DNA of 64,000 nucleotides. It comes from Cellvibrio sp. UBA7671 (lineage in GTDB: Bacteria; Pseudomonadota; Gammaproteobacteria; Pseudomonadales; Cellvibrionaceae). Within the stretch, counting starts at the first letter, position 1; each line of letters opens with the position of its first letter. The translations under genes were made by a program, and so were the position numbers. Positions 16,457-24,897 of the stretch are shown piece by piece. The notes beneath the pieces are model-generated. The model was not told the origin of the DNA. It saw only the letters and a list, made by a program, of their open reading frames with translations, and made no database searches. Location: positions 496,001 through 560,000 of the forward strand of contig DLHJ01000014.1 in the NCBI GenBank assembly GCA_002483145.1. The letters are read 5' to 3'.

Positions 16457-17998
16457 ATGATTGATTCACACTGGGCACTTGAGCTGCTGACCTGGCTTGA
16501 AGTCAGCTTCATTGTATTGGTCGGCGCCGCGTTACTCGTGGTAGTCTTTATGTATGTCACCGACATCACTCAAAACACCCACACTATCCGCAAAAATTAT
16601 CCTGTTATTGGCCGCTTCCGTTATTTTTTTGAACATCTAGGCGAATTTTTTCGTCAATATTTTTTTGCCAACGACCGCGAAGAAATGCCCTTTAATCGTG
16701 CCGACCGCGCTTGGGTTTATCGCGCCGCAAAAAATATTGATAGCAATATAGGGTTTGGCTCAACGCTTAATTTAAATGAACCGGGCACGCTGATTTTTTT
16801 AAACGCCGCTTTTCCCATTATGGAAAATGATGCGCTTATGCCTTCCCCCGTCACGCTAGGCCCTTTTTGCAGAACGCCCTATACAACTAATTCAATCTTT
16901 AATATTTCCGGTATGAGCTATGGCGCTATTTCCAGCCCCGCTATCAAAGCCTTATCACATGGCGCTGCAAAAGCTGGCTGCTGGTTAAACACCGGTGAAG
17001 GCGGTTTGTCGCCCTACCATCTTGAAGGCAATTGCGATTTGGTATTTCAAATCGGCACCGCCAAATACGGGGTGCGCGACCTGGATGGCAATTTGAGTGA
17101 TGCACGCTTATTGGATTTGGCGGCAAAACCGCAAATCAAGATGTTTGAAATAAAGTTAAGCCAGGGCGCAAAACCCGGAAAAGGCGGCATATTGCCAGCA
17201 GAAAAAGTATCCGTTGAAGTGGCTTTGATTCGCGGTATCCCTGAGGGACATGCATCGATTAGTCCTAATGGCCACACCGATATTCGCTCGGTTGCCGAGC
17301 TGTTAAAAATGATCGACCATATCCGCACTGTCACCGGTAAACCGGTTGGTTTTAAAGCCGTACTCGGCGAAAAGAAATGGCTCATCGATTTAATTAACGA
17401 AATCCGCATTCACGGCATTGAAGCCGCACCGGATTTTATTACCCTCGATAGTGCCGATGGCGGTAGTGGCGCTGCACCGCAACCACTGATGGATCATGTA
17501 GGGTTACCGATCAAAGAAAGCCTGCCCTGGGTAACTGCACTGTTAACGGAAGCTGGTTTAAAAGAGCGGATTAAAATTATCGTCGCCGGGAAACTGATCA
17601 CCCCGCACATGGTGGCATGGGCACTTGCGAGTGGCGCTGATTTTGTGAATAGCGCGCGTGGATTTATGTTTGCACTGGGCTGCATCCAGGCACTGCAATG
17701 CCACAAAAATACTTGCCCTACCGGTATTACCACCCACAACAGCAAGTTGCAAAAAGGGCTTGATCCAACCAACAAAGCAGAGCGCGTAGCGGCCTATCAA
17801 TACAACATCACAAAAAGCGTTGCTATGATTGCGCACTCCTGTGGCGCAGCTGAGCCGCGCCAATTAAAAAGCGAGCATATTCATATCGTCAATGCCAATG
17901 GATTTTCGGTACCGCTGGATGATTTCAATCCGCAACCCTTGATTTTTGCACCTCATAATCCCCATTTTTCAGAAAGTAAAACGCTGACAAAAAATTAA
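16457..17998 (+). CDS. membrane-anchored FMN-binding glutamate synthase family protein
   Basis: The 513-residue protein resembles the FMN/synthase domain of glutamate synthase but lacks the glutaminase and C-terminal domains. It has one N-terminal membrane segment at about residues 15-37. SGMSYGAISSPAIKAL, NTGEGGLSPYH, DSADGGSGAAP and the LASGADFVNSARGF stretch line the FMN barrel. Cysteines in the spacing C-x5-C-x4-C (GCIQALQC, then HKNTC) match the 3Fe-4S ligands of the GltB family. The physiological reaction of this group is not settled. It starts 14 bases after the cyclase gene, within the same transcript. Confidence 0.85.
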   Translation: MIDSHWALELLTWLEVSFIVLVGAALLVVVFMYVTDITQNTHTIRKNYPVIGRFRYFFEHLGEFFRQYFFANDREEMPFNRADRAWVYRAAKNIDSNIGFGSTLNLNEPGTLIFLNAAFPIMENDALMPSPVTLGPFCRTPYTTNSIFNISGMSYGAISSPAIKALSHGAAKAGCWLNTGEGGLSPYHLEGNCDLVFQIGTAKYGVRDLDGNLSDARLLDLAAKPQIKMFEIKLSQGAKPGKGGILPAEKVSVEVALIRGIPEGHASISPNGHTDIRSVAELLKMIDHIRTVTGKPVGFKAVLGEKKWLIDLINEIRIHGIEAAPDFITLDSADGGSGAAPQPLMDHVGLPIKESLPWVTALLTEAGLKERIKIIVAGKLITPHMVAWALASGADFVNSARGFMFALGCIQALQCHKNTCPTGITTHNSKLQKGLDPTNKAERVAAYQYNITKSVAMIAHSCGAAEPRQLKSEHIHIVNANGFSVPLDDFNPQPLIFAPHNPHFSESKTLTKN

Positions 17999-18026
17999 TT
18001 CTTAATGTAGATGTTGCGAGGACACA

Positions 18027-18599
18027 ATGAATTACATAAAACCACTTATCGCGTTAACACTCACTTGTAGTGTAGCCATCACCAATGCTCAAACACCGCT
18101 GAATGTTGTGTCTGAACCCACTCCCGTTGTACCACCAAAGGATGTCACCATTAATGACTTAGGTTGGATGGATAAGAACAAAATGGAGCAGGAGATTACC
18201 GAGTTGAGCGAGCTGACACAAACCAAACTCGGCACACCGATTCGTAAAGATCTCAGTGATTTAGACACTATGCAGCGCCTTGTCGATAAAAACCTTGTCG
18301 AGCAAGACGATTATGAAACCCAACAAGCAATGGGCTTGGTCTTGGGCAACCTGATCCTGGCTGATTTTCCCAACACCTTTGAATGGAAAATTTATGAGGA
18401 TGAGATTGGCCGCAGTCGTGCACTTTGTGTCAAAAAAACCAGCGACTGCCTGTTTCCAATCACCATGCTTTCACGCCGTATGGAAGTGGGCACAAAACCT
18501 GATGTGAAAAAAATTCACAATGATGCCATTATGCGCATGGAAAAACACCTGCCCAAACTGCCTTATGACGGTGGCATAATGTACAAGTTTCCACGCTAG
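18027..18599 (+). CDS. periplasmic protein of unknown function
   Basis: This 190-residue protein has a signal peptide (NYIKPLIALTLTCSVAITNA, then QTPLN). The mature part is mixed helical, with an acidic, Thr-rich middle and two cysteines in ALCVKKTSDCLF that could pair. It lies 28 bases after the FMN enzyme gene and is followed by a strong hairpin, so it appears to be the last gene of the run. I do not recognise a family. Its presence next to a membrane-anchored enzyme suggests a shared periplasmic or envelope role, but this is inference. Confidence 0.75.
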   Translation: MNYIKPLIALTLTCSVAITNAQTPLNVVSEPTPVVPPKDVTINDLGWMDKNKMEQEITELSELTQTKLGTPIRKDLSDLDTMQRLVDKNLVEQDDYETQQAMGLVLGNLILADFPNTFEWKIYEDEIGRSRALCVKKTSDCLFPITMLSRRMEVGTKPDVKKIHNDAIMRMEKHLPKLPYDGGIMYKFPR

Positions 18600-18621
18600 T
18601 AAATATCACCCACCTGTGATC

Positions 18622-18668
18622 TTTTACCTTCACCGCAGGGACAATTATCCCTGAGGTGAAGGTAAAAA
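18622..18668 (+). terminator. long hairpin terminator after the acyltransferase-to-periplasmic-protein run
   Basis: The arms TTTTACCTTCACC and GGTGAAGGTAAAA pair, with an inner CAGGG/CCCTG extension. A-rich sequence follows on the plus strand and T-rich sequence on the minus. It is a very stable hairpin located 23 bases after the stop codon. Its long stem could also act as a transcript-stabilising element. Confidence 0.7.
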
Positions 18669-18827
18669 ATAATATCGATAGCCTCTGTCGATTTAGCACA
18701 ACCTCATTCGACTAACTAACACAACTCCGCTCATGCGGGCGGCATGAACATTTACTGACAGATGCTGGCATGAGCATTTGGGTATGATCCATTCTTGCGT
18801 TAGTTTATTTATCACGGAAGCCACTCT

Positions 18828-20063
18828 ATGTCTGATTACTCAACCCACCCCACGCCTTCGCGCATTTCCGCGCAGGAATTTACCCTGCTGGTTGCGCTCC
18901 TGATGTCGATTGTGGCTATGTCGATTGATGCACTGCTCCCGGCTCTCGGATTCATTAGCAACGATATCCCACTCTCGCATAGCAATCAGGCGCAATACAT
19001 TATCAGCGCCTTGTTTCTGGGGATGGCCATAGGCCAATTAGTATGTGGCCCCTTGTCCGATGCAACCGGGCGTAAAAAAATTCTCTATGCCGGTATCGCG
19101 TTGTTTTTTTGCGGCAGTTTGATTTGTTTTTTTGCGCAAGATATTAATACCTTGCTCATCGGGCGCTTCATTCAAGGGCTTGGTGTTGCAGGCCCATATG
19201 TTTCAGCCATCTCCATTGTGCGCGACAAATATGCGGGCAACGAAATGGCGCGCATCATGTCACTGGTGATGATGATTTTTATTATGGTGCCTGCACTCGC
19301 CCCCAGCATTGGCCAGGCAGTATTGTTGGTGAGCTCGTGGCGTTACATCTTTGTACTTTATATTGTTTATGCGCTGATTATCGGCATATGGATTTTTATA
19401 CGGTTGGAAGAGACGCTCCCCAAACAGTATCGAATACCCTTTAGTACACGCGGTTTTATCGATGGCTTCAAAGATGTTATCAGTAATTACACCACCATGT
19501 GTTACACGCTGTGTATGGGTTTATTTTTTGGTAGCTTTCTAGGTTACCTCAATTCATCGCAACAAATTTTCCAGGATTTATTTCAAACCGGAAAATTATT
19601 CACCATCTACTTTGGTGTATTAGCGTTAGTGTTTGGTGTTGCATCACTGGTTAATTCACGCTTTGTGGAAAAGTGGGGAATGGATTATTTATGCAACCAC
19701 GCCGTTTGGGGAATTATTCTTAGCTCAGCTATTTTTTTAGTTGTTCTGATGTTACTGCCTGCCAACCTCTGGCTATTTATGATTTATGCCTCAGTGTTAT
19801 TTTTCTGTTTTGGCTTGGTCTTCGGTAATGTCAACGCCATGGCGATGGAACCCATGGGGCATGTAGCCGGCATCGCATCAGCTATTATCGGCGCTACATC
19901 ATCAATCATGTCCATGCTGATCGGCACTGCGATTGGCCAAATGTACAACGGCACTCTCGTGCCAGTCACCAGCGGTTTTTTAATACTCGGTGCCATGGCA
20001 TTGGTGATTTTACAACTCGCACGCAATAAAAAAGCGCTCCTCGCCGAGCCCGCTGGCGAGTAA
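18828..20063 (+). CDS. Bcr/CflA-family multidrug efflux transporter (MFS)
   Basis: The 411-residue protein has about twelve membrane segments in two sets of six, the layout of drug:H+ antiporters in the major facilitator superfamily. The loop GPLSDATGRKKIL between segments 2 and 3 is the MFS signature. The opening LLVALLMSIVAMSIDALLPAL and the GLGVAGPYVSAISIVRD region fit the Bcr/CflA subgroup, which exports bicyclomycin, chloramphenicol or other compounds. The substrate here is unknown. GGAAG lies in front of the ATG. It is separated from its neighbours by hairpins and seems monocistronic. Confidence 0.88.
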   Translation: MSDYSTHPTPSRISAQEFTLLVALLMSIVAMSIDALLPALGFISNDIPLSHSNQAQYIISALFLGMAIGQLVCGPLSDATGRKKILYAGIALFFCGSLICFFAQDINTLLIGRFIQGLGVAGPYVSAISIVRDKYAGNEMARIMSLVMMIFIMVPALAPSIGQAVLLVSSWRYIFVLYIVYALIIGIWIFIRLEETLPKQYRIPFSTRGFIDGFKDVISNYTTMCYTLCMGLFFGSFLGYLNSSQQIFQDLFQTGKLFTIYFGVLALVFGVASLVNSRFVEKWGMDYLCNHAVWGIILSSAIFLVVLMLLPANLWLFMIYASVLFFCFGLVFGNVNAMAMEPMGHVAGIASAIIGATSSIMSMLIGTAIGQMYNGTLVPVTSGFLILGAMALVILQLARNKKALLAEPAGE

Positions 20064-20075
20064 CCTGATGAACAA

Positions 20076-20101
20076 CGCCTTTTTGCATATGCAGAAAGGC
20101 G
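20076..20101. other. hairpin between the exporter gene and rhlE
   Basis: The arms CGCCTTTTTGCA and TGCAGAAAGGCG pair over 12 positions with one T-G wobble. No T-run follows on the plus strand, so it is not a classical terminator. It could stabilise the exporter mRNA end or form part of the rhlE leader. Confidence 0.4.
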
Positions 20102-20287
20102 CACATTCAGCGTCACAACCAAACAAAAAGTCACTGGCATATTATTCACCAACTGCGTACCATGCGCGCCGACACCCTTAAGGTCAGTGTCGCCCTCCTC
20201 TGCTGTCAAACATCTATGTGTGTTTGCCACATCTCAGCTCGCCAGACCTTGCCCGCCACGCGGGAGGCCGAGCAACAGGAAAATCTT

Positions 20288-21694
20288 ATGTCATTTGAAA
20301 CTCTCGGTCTTCGGGCCGATATTCTGCGTGCTATTGCCGATAAGGGCTACAGCACCCCTACTCCTATTCAATTACAAGCTATTCCCGCCGTATTAAAAGG
20401 CGGCGATATCCTTGCTGGCGCCCAAACAGGAACCGGTAAGACTGCAGGCTTTACGTTGCCTTTGCTGGAAAAACTGAGCCAGGTTCCAGTTAACCAAGCC
20501 GGTGGACGCCGCCCGGTGCGCGCCCTGATTTTAACGCCCACGCGAGAGCTTGCCGCACAAGTCTATGAAAGCGTACGCGATTACGGCAAACACCTGCCAT
20601 TGCGCTCTACCGTTGTATTCGGTGGTGTCAGTATCAATCCACAGATGATGAAGCTGCGCGGTGGTGTAGACATTCTGGTAGCAACTCCCGGCCGTTTACT
20701 CGACTTGGTTAACCAAAATGCGGTGAGCTTGCGTCAAGTTGAAGTGTTAGTTCTCGATGAAGCTGACCGTATGCTGGATATGGGCTTTATTCACGACATC
20801 AAAAAAGTATTAGCACTGCTGCCCAAGCAACGCCAAAACCTGCTGTTCTCAGCAACCTTTTCCGATGAAATCAAAGCACTCGCCGACAAATTATTGAATC
20901 AACCAACTCTGATTGAGGTTGCGCGCCGCAATACTGCTTCCGAGCGAGTGACTCAATGCGTGCATCCGGTTGATCGCAACCGTAAGCGCGAGCTGTTATC
21001 ACATTTGATTAACCAAGGCGATTGGCAACAAGTGTTGATTTTTACCCGTACCAAGCACGGTGCAAATAAATTAACTGAACAATTGCAAGACGATGGCATC
21101 AGCGCCGCTGCAATTCACGGCAATAAAAGCCAGGGTGCACGCACCAAAGCGCTGGATGATTTTAAGCGCGGCACTATTCGCGCATTGGTTGCAACGGATA
21201 TTGCGGCGCGTGGAATTGATATCGACCAACTGCCTCACGTTGTCAATTATGAATTGCCCAACGTGCCGGAAGATTACGTGCATCGCATTGGCCGTACCGG
21301 CCGCGCTGATGCTGAGGGTATTGCGGTTTCGTTAGTCTGCGTCGATGAAATTAAATTCTTGCGCGATATCGAAAAACTGATCAAACGTGATATTGATAAA
21401 GAAGTCATTGCCGGTTACGAACCAGACCCAAATGTTAAACCTGAACCCATTGTATTAGGTCGTCGTATGACAATTGGTGCTGGCGCAGGCAAAAATGGTG
21501 GCGGTAGATCTGCCACGAAAAAACCAGTGCTTGGGCAAAAACCCAAAAACGGCAATAGCAGCAAACCGCAACAGAAGGATGGTGCACAGCGTAAACCCCA
21601 AGGCCAAGGCGGTGCAAAACCACAAGGTGCTGCGGGAAATCGCAATGCGTCCGGAAAGCCACAGCAGGCTCGTCGCCCTCAGGTTGCAAACTAA
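20288..21694 (+). CDS. rhlE: DEAD-box ATP-dependent RNA helicase RhlE
   Basis: The 468-residue protein has all the DEAD-box motifs in order: the Q motif with [14 protein letters not shown] (I), PTRELAAQ (Ia), TPGRLLD (Ib), DEAD (II), SAT (III), ARGIDID (V) and HRIGRTGR (VI). The tail after about residue 390 is basic, rich in Gly, Lys and Gln and probably disordered, as in RhlE, which remodels structured RNA and assists ribosome assembly and cold growth. The ATG before [10 protein letters not shown] was chosen because AGGA lies at the right distance. An upstream in-frame start would add 42 atypical residues. A leader of over 200 bases precedes it. Confidence 0.93.
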   Translation: MSFETLGLRADILRAIADKGYSTPTPIQLQAIPAVLKGGDILAGAQTGTGKTAGFTLPLLEKLSQVPVNQAGGRRPVRALILTPTRELAAQVYESVRDYGKHLPLRSTVVFGGVSINPQMMKLRGGVDILVATPGRLLDLVNQNAVSLRQVEVLVLDEADRMLDMGFIHDIKKVLALLPKQRQNLLFSATFSDEIKALADKLLNQPTLIEVARRNTASERVTQCVHPVDRNRKRELLSHLINQGDWQQVLIFTRTKHGANKLTEQLQDDGISAAAIHGNKSQGARTKALDDFKRGTIRALVATDIAARGIDIDQLPHVVNYELPNVPEDYVHRIGRTGRADAEGIAVSLVCVDEIKFLRDIEKLIKRDIDKEVIAGYEPDPNVKPEPIVLGRRMTIGAGAGKNGGGRSATKKPVLGQKPKNGNSSKPQQKDGAQRKPQGQGGAKPQGAAGNRNASGKPQQARRPQVAN

Positions 21695-21720
21695 TTATCA
21701 GCGAATCGCATACCTACATA

Positions 21721-21757
21721 AAAAAATCCCCGTGATGAACAATCACGGGGATTTTTT
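21721..21757. terminator. bidirectional terminator between rhlE and fleQ
   Basis: The perfect stem ATCCCCGTGAT/ATCACGGGGAT with loop GAACA is flanked by an A-run and a T-run, so it serves both converging genes. Confidence 0.92.
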
Positions 21758-21781
21758 ATTTAACCAAGTAACAGCAACTAA

Positions 21782-23242
21782 TTAGCGTTGCATTTCATAC
21801 TTACGCATTTTTTCCACCAAAGTAGTACGGCGCACACAGAGTTTATCGGCAGCGCGCGCCACAACACCTCCACAATCATTAAGCGCCTGTTGGATCAAAC
21901 TCATTTCCAGATTGGTAATATACTCGCGCAAATCAATACCTTGTTCCGGTAGCAGCGGTGTGTCATTCATATTCACGTAGCTGGTGCTGCCCGATGCAGC
22001 TACACCATTGGCTTTTATCGGTGTATGTACAAAGTCTTCGTCGGTCACATCAACATGGCGATACTTTGCCGGCAAATCCTGCACTCCAATGACACCAAAA
22101 GGATGCATGATCGCCATGCGTTCCACCAGATTCGCAAGTTCACGCACATTGCCACTCCATTCATGCTGGCAGAGCGACATTATCGCTGCGGAGTTAAACC
22201 GAATAGAACCGCGCTGCTCACTCTCCATCCGCGACACCAACTCATTCATTAACAGCGGAATATCTTCAGAACGCTCTTTTAAGGAAGGTAATTCAATGGG
22301 GAATACATTCAGGCGATAAAATAAATCTTCGCGAAAGGTATTTTCAATAATCATCTGTTCAAGGTTGCGATGGGTAGCAGCGATAATTCTCACATCCACC
22401 GGCTGGGTTTTATTGCTGCCTACACGCTCAAAACAGCGCTCTTGCAAAACACGCAAAATTTTAACTTGCATATTGAGCGGCATATCACCAATTTCATCCA
22501 GAAATAAGGTACCGCCTTCTGCCATTTCAAACCTACCCGCGCGCGAGTTAATTGCACCGGTAAACGCACCTTTTTCATGGCCAAACAATTCGCTTTCCAG
22601 TAGCTCCGCTGGAATAGCACCGCAGTTAACCGGAACAAAAGGTTTATCACGGCGTGGGGAGTTGTAATGCAAATTGCGCGCAACCACCTCTTTACCTGTG
22701 CCCGACTCTCCCGTAATCAGTACCGATACATCTTTATCGGCCACCTGCGCCATCATCTCTCGCACGTTTTGAATTTCACGGCTGGTCCCCACCAGGCTAC
22801 GGAATAAATGTACTGGGCGGCGCTGGGGCTGACGCTTGCTGGTAGATTGCGCCTCACGATACAACTGGGCGCGGTGCAGCGTATCAACCAACTTATTATA
22901 AGTGGGCGGCAGCGAAAGGGTTGCAATGATCATAAAACGGTAGAGGTCATCTAAGCCGTCATCAGCATTTTGGTTTTCATCGCCAATTAATACGATAGCC
23001 AATTCATCATTCCAGGAGCGGATTTCTTTTAGGAGTTGCGCGAGGGATTGATTGCTGTCGCGGTAGTCACCAATCAAAATGGCAACATAATCTTCACCAT
23101 TGTTTTCTTCGGCGACTGCCGCTTGCCAGGTATCGCTGGCTGCAGTGAGTGTGGTTTCGCTGAGAAAATCCAGCAGAATTTTTAAATCGTGCCTGCGTGA
23201 CTGATTGTCGTCAATAACAAGAACTTTATTGTTGCGCCACAT
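21782..23242 (-). CDS. fleQ: sigma-54-dependent flagellar master regulator FleQ
   Basis: The 486-residue protein has an atypical receiver-like domain (residues 1 to about 130), a AAA+ sigma-54 interaction domain with Walker A GESGTGKE, the GAFTGA loop and the [11 protein letters not shown] Walker B region, and a Fis-type helix-turn-helix at the C-terminus. In Pseudomonas, FleQ activates flagellar genes, binds cyclic di-GMP and represses exopolysaccharide genes. Adjacency to fliS and fliT genes supports FleQ over other NtrC-like activators. It is separated from fliS by about 290 bases and so may have its own promoter. Two diguanylate cyclases in this window could feed its ligand. Confidence 0.93.
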   Translation of the reverse strand: MWRNNKVLVIDDNQSRRHDLKILLDFLSETTLTAASDTWQAAVAEENNGEDYVAILIGDYRDSNQSLAQLLKEIRSWNDELAIVLIGDENQNADDGLDDLYRFMIIATLSLPPTYNKLVDTLHRAQLYREAQSTSKRQPQRRPVHLFRSLVGTSREIQNVREMMAQVADKDVSVLITGESGTGKEVVARNLHYNSPRRDKPFVPVNCGAIPAELLESELFGHEKGAFTGAINSRAGRFEMAEGGTLFLDEIGDMPLNMQVKILRVLQERCFERVGSNKTQPVDVRIIAATHRNLEQMIIENTFREDLFYRLNVFPIELPSLKERSEDIPLLMNELVSRMESEQRGSIRFNSAAIMSLCQHEWSGNVRELANLVERMAIMHPFGVIGVQDLPAKYRHVDVTDEDFVHTPIKANGVAASGSTSYVNMNDTPLLPEQGIDLREYITNLEMSLIQQALNDCGGVVARAADKLCVRRTTLVEKMRKYEMQR

Positions 23243-23536
23243 ACCCCAAGACCTTTTTTCATTTCATGCCAAAATCTTGAATACGGGAAAAACTTATTCA
23301 AGACGGCGAGACGGCTTATTGGAGTAAGTAATAGACGAGGCAGTAGTCTTAGTCAAATTTATGGCGAAATGTTTTTGGCGTTTTAACAACATTCACTCAA
23401 GTAGAATAAATATTCGCCAAAAATATGCCTTTTATTTACTTTTTATCCAACAATATTTCACATCATTCTTCATGAGGATACCGATTAGGAATTACACAAA
23501 ATATTTTTATGATTGCTCGTTTTATGATTGCGCAAT

Positions 23537-23944
23537 TTATGGCTGGGTAGATGAAACCTGCGGAGCGATTTCATCCCATCCTGATTTAACGGTTTTTAGC
23601 AGTTGAATTGCCTCATTCACCTTTTCAGCATCATTTTGCACTGAGGCTTCCAATAACTTCAAATTGATGTATTCATAGAGCTGATCAAGACGCTCGGATA
23701 ACTCCCCGGCACTCATATCCAGCGAGCTGCGCAAACCACCAACAATACTGATAGCTTTGCCCAACAGCTCTCCTTTGGCTGCCGGATCACCACGCTCGAT
23801 AGCCCCTTGGGCAGCCGCCAAACGCGCCAATGCACCCTCAAACAACAGTTGAATTAAACGATGCGGTGAAGCATTGCTGACTTCGGATTCAATACCCAAT
23901 TGACGGTATTGCTTCAGTGCTTCTTGCGGATTGTAGTTAGACAC
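23537..23944 (-). CDS. fliS: flagellar secretion chaperone FliS, second paralog
   Basis: FliS binds the C-terminus of flagellin in the cytoplasm and keeps it unfolded for export. The 135-residue protein has the family pattern: a YRQLGIES start, ASPHRLIQLLFEGAL, KGELLGKAISIVGGLRSSLD and ending helices with LYEYINLKLLEAS. It shares these blocks with the paralog upstream (24396-24782), so the pair arose by duplication, as with fliS and fleP of Pseudomonas. An inverted repeat overlaps its ribosome site. It lies about 160 bases downstream of the fliT-like gene and upstream of fleQ. Confidence 0.9.
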   Translation of the reverse strand: MSNYNPQEALKQYRQLGIESEVSNASPHRLIQLLFEGALARLAAAQGAIERGDPAAKGELLGKAISIVGGLRSSLDMSAGELSERLDQLYEYINLKLLEASVQNDAEKVNEAIQLLKTVKSGWDEIAPQVSSTQP

Positions 23945-23951
23945 AGACTAT

Positions 23952-23988
23952 CCCCTGCTAGCAGTTATGTTCCTTAAGGCTAGCAGGG
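23952..23988 (-). promoter_or_regulatory. inverted repeat masking the fliS ribosome-binding site
   Basis: CCCTGCTAGC and GCTAGCAGGG are perfect 10-base arms separated by 16 bases. Read on the minus strand, the second arm runs straight into AGGGG, the ribosome site about 10 bases before the fliS ATG. A folded leader would therefore hide the site. Confidence 0.65.
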
Positions 23989-24103
23989 CTAAGACGTTTT
24001 TGCGAGTTTTGCTATAAGAGAGTTGTTTTAAAAACCTTATGAGCTAGTACTTGTTAACACTTTTTATCACAAACGAACACAATGTTGCGTCGAAGCCTAC
24101 GCC

Positions 24104-24382
24104 TCAAGTCGCGTGCAGCAGGGTCACCTCGCGCTGACATTGCGCAATCAGCCCTGCATAAACCCCCTTCAATTCACTCAGGGCACATACCAAAGTAGAT
24201 CTGTCATCGCGATTAGCAGCAATGACTTTATCAATCAACACCACGCAGATGCGATCCAGATGTCGCACTCTATCCCAATCCTCAACTTGTAGCGCTTTGG
24301 TTAATTCCTGCTGTAGGTTGCGAATCGCCGTAATACCAGCCTGACCACAATAGTCAGGCGCAGACACCAACTGAATCGCCAT
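24104..24382 (-). CDS. fliT: FliT-like flagellar protein
   Basis: The 92-residue protein is a short helical protein between two fliS genes. The position, size and heptad-like pattern (IRNLQQELTKALQVEDWDRVRHLDR) fit FliT, the chaperone of the filament cap protein FliD, which can also control the flagellar regulator. Sequence conservation in this family is low, so the call leans on context. The ATG before AIQLVSAP was chosen because GGAG lies at the proper distance. It begins 13 bases after the upstream fliS stop, in the same operon. Confidence 0.7.
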   Translation of the reverse strand: MAIQLVSAPDYCGQAGITAIRNLQQELTKALQVEDWDRVRHLDRICVVLIDKVIAANRDDRSTLVCALSELKGVYAGLIAQCQREVTLLHAT

Positions 24383-24395
24383 AACAAACTCCTCA

Positions 24396-24782
24396 TTACA
24401 CTTGACTGCCAATCGCATCCCAAGCGGTTTTTATCTCACCCAGCAAACGACCACATTCATCAAGGTACTCAACGTTGTTTTCGTAATTTGCCTGACTCAA
24501 GCGACGAATAATGTAGTCATATAGGCCATCGAGGTTGGCAGCTAAAGCTCCACCCTCTTTGTCATTCAGACTTCCTTGCAATCCTCCGACAATGGCTACC
24601 GCTTTACCAATCAGCTCGCCCTTGCGTGCAACCTGATTTTGCGCCATAGCACCTTTAGCTTGAGCAATACGTTCAAGTGCACCTTCAAATAACATTTGAA
24701 TCAATCGGTGCGGTGATGCAGTTTCAATACTTGAATGTACTTTAACACTGGAATAATTTTGCACGGCAGAGTAGGAATTCAT
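24396..24782 (-). CDS. fliS: flagellar secretion chaperone FliS, first paralog
   Basis: This 128-residue flagellin chaperone has ETASPHRLIQMLFEGALERI, KGELIGKAVAIVGGLQGSL and a final four-helix region ending WDAIGSQV, as in FliS. It is the most upstream gene of the flagellar group. In many relatives fliD directly precedes fliS, but here a short-chain dehydrogenase on the other strand starts only 115 bases away, so the filament cap gene must be elsewhere. A CCGATAA-like sequence occurs upstream, but no matching sigma-28 -35 box was found. Confidence 0.92.
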   Translation of the reverse strand: MNSYSAVQNYSSVKVHSSIETASPHRLIQMLFEGALERIAQAKGAMAQNQVARKGELIGKAVAIVGGLQGSLNDKEGGALAANLDGLYDYIIRRLSQANYENNVEYLDECGRLLGEIKTAWDAIGSQV

Positions 24783-24897
24783 AAATCACCACAGAGTGTT
24801 TGAATTTTGTTTTGCTATTATCGGAGCTAACAGAACAATTCCCGACCCTTAAGCTAACGGCAAAATACCTAAAACCTTTAACCAGAAACTGACAATA

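Noticed and set aside
23361-23606. 81-residue plus-strand open frame between fleQ and fliS
   Set aside because: AT-rich, no ribosome site, and it runs into the fliS gene on the other strand.
24815-24825. CCGATAA sequence upstream of the first fliS, resembling a sigma-28 -10 box
   Set aside because: No TAAA-like -35 box lies at the required spacing of about 15 bases, so a FliA promoter is not supported.
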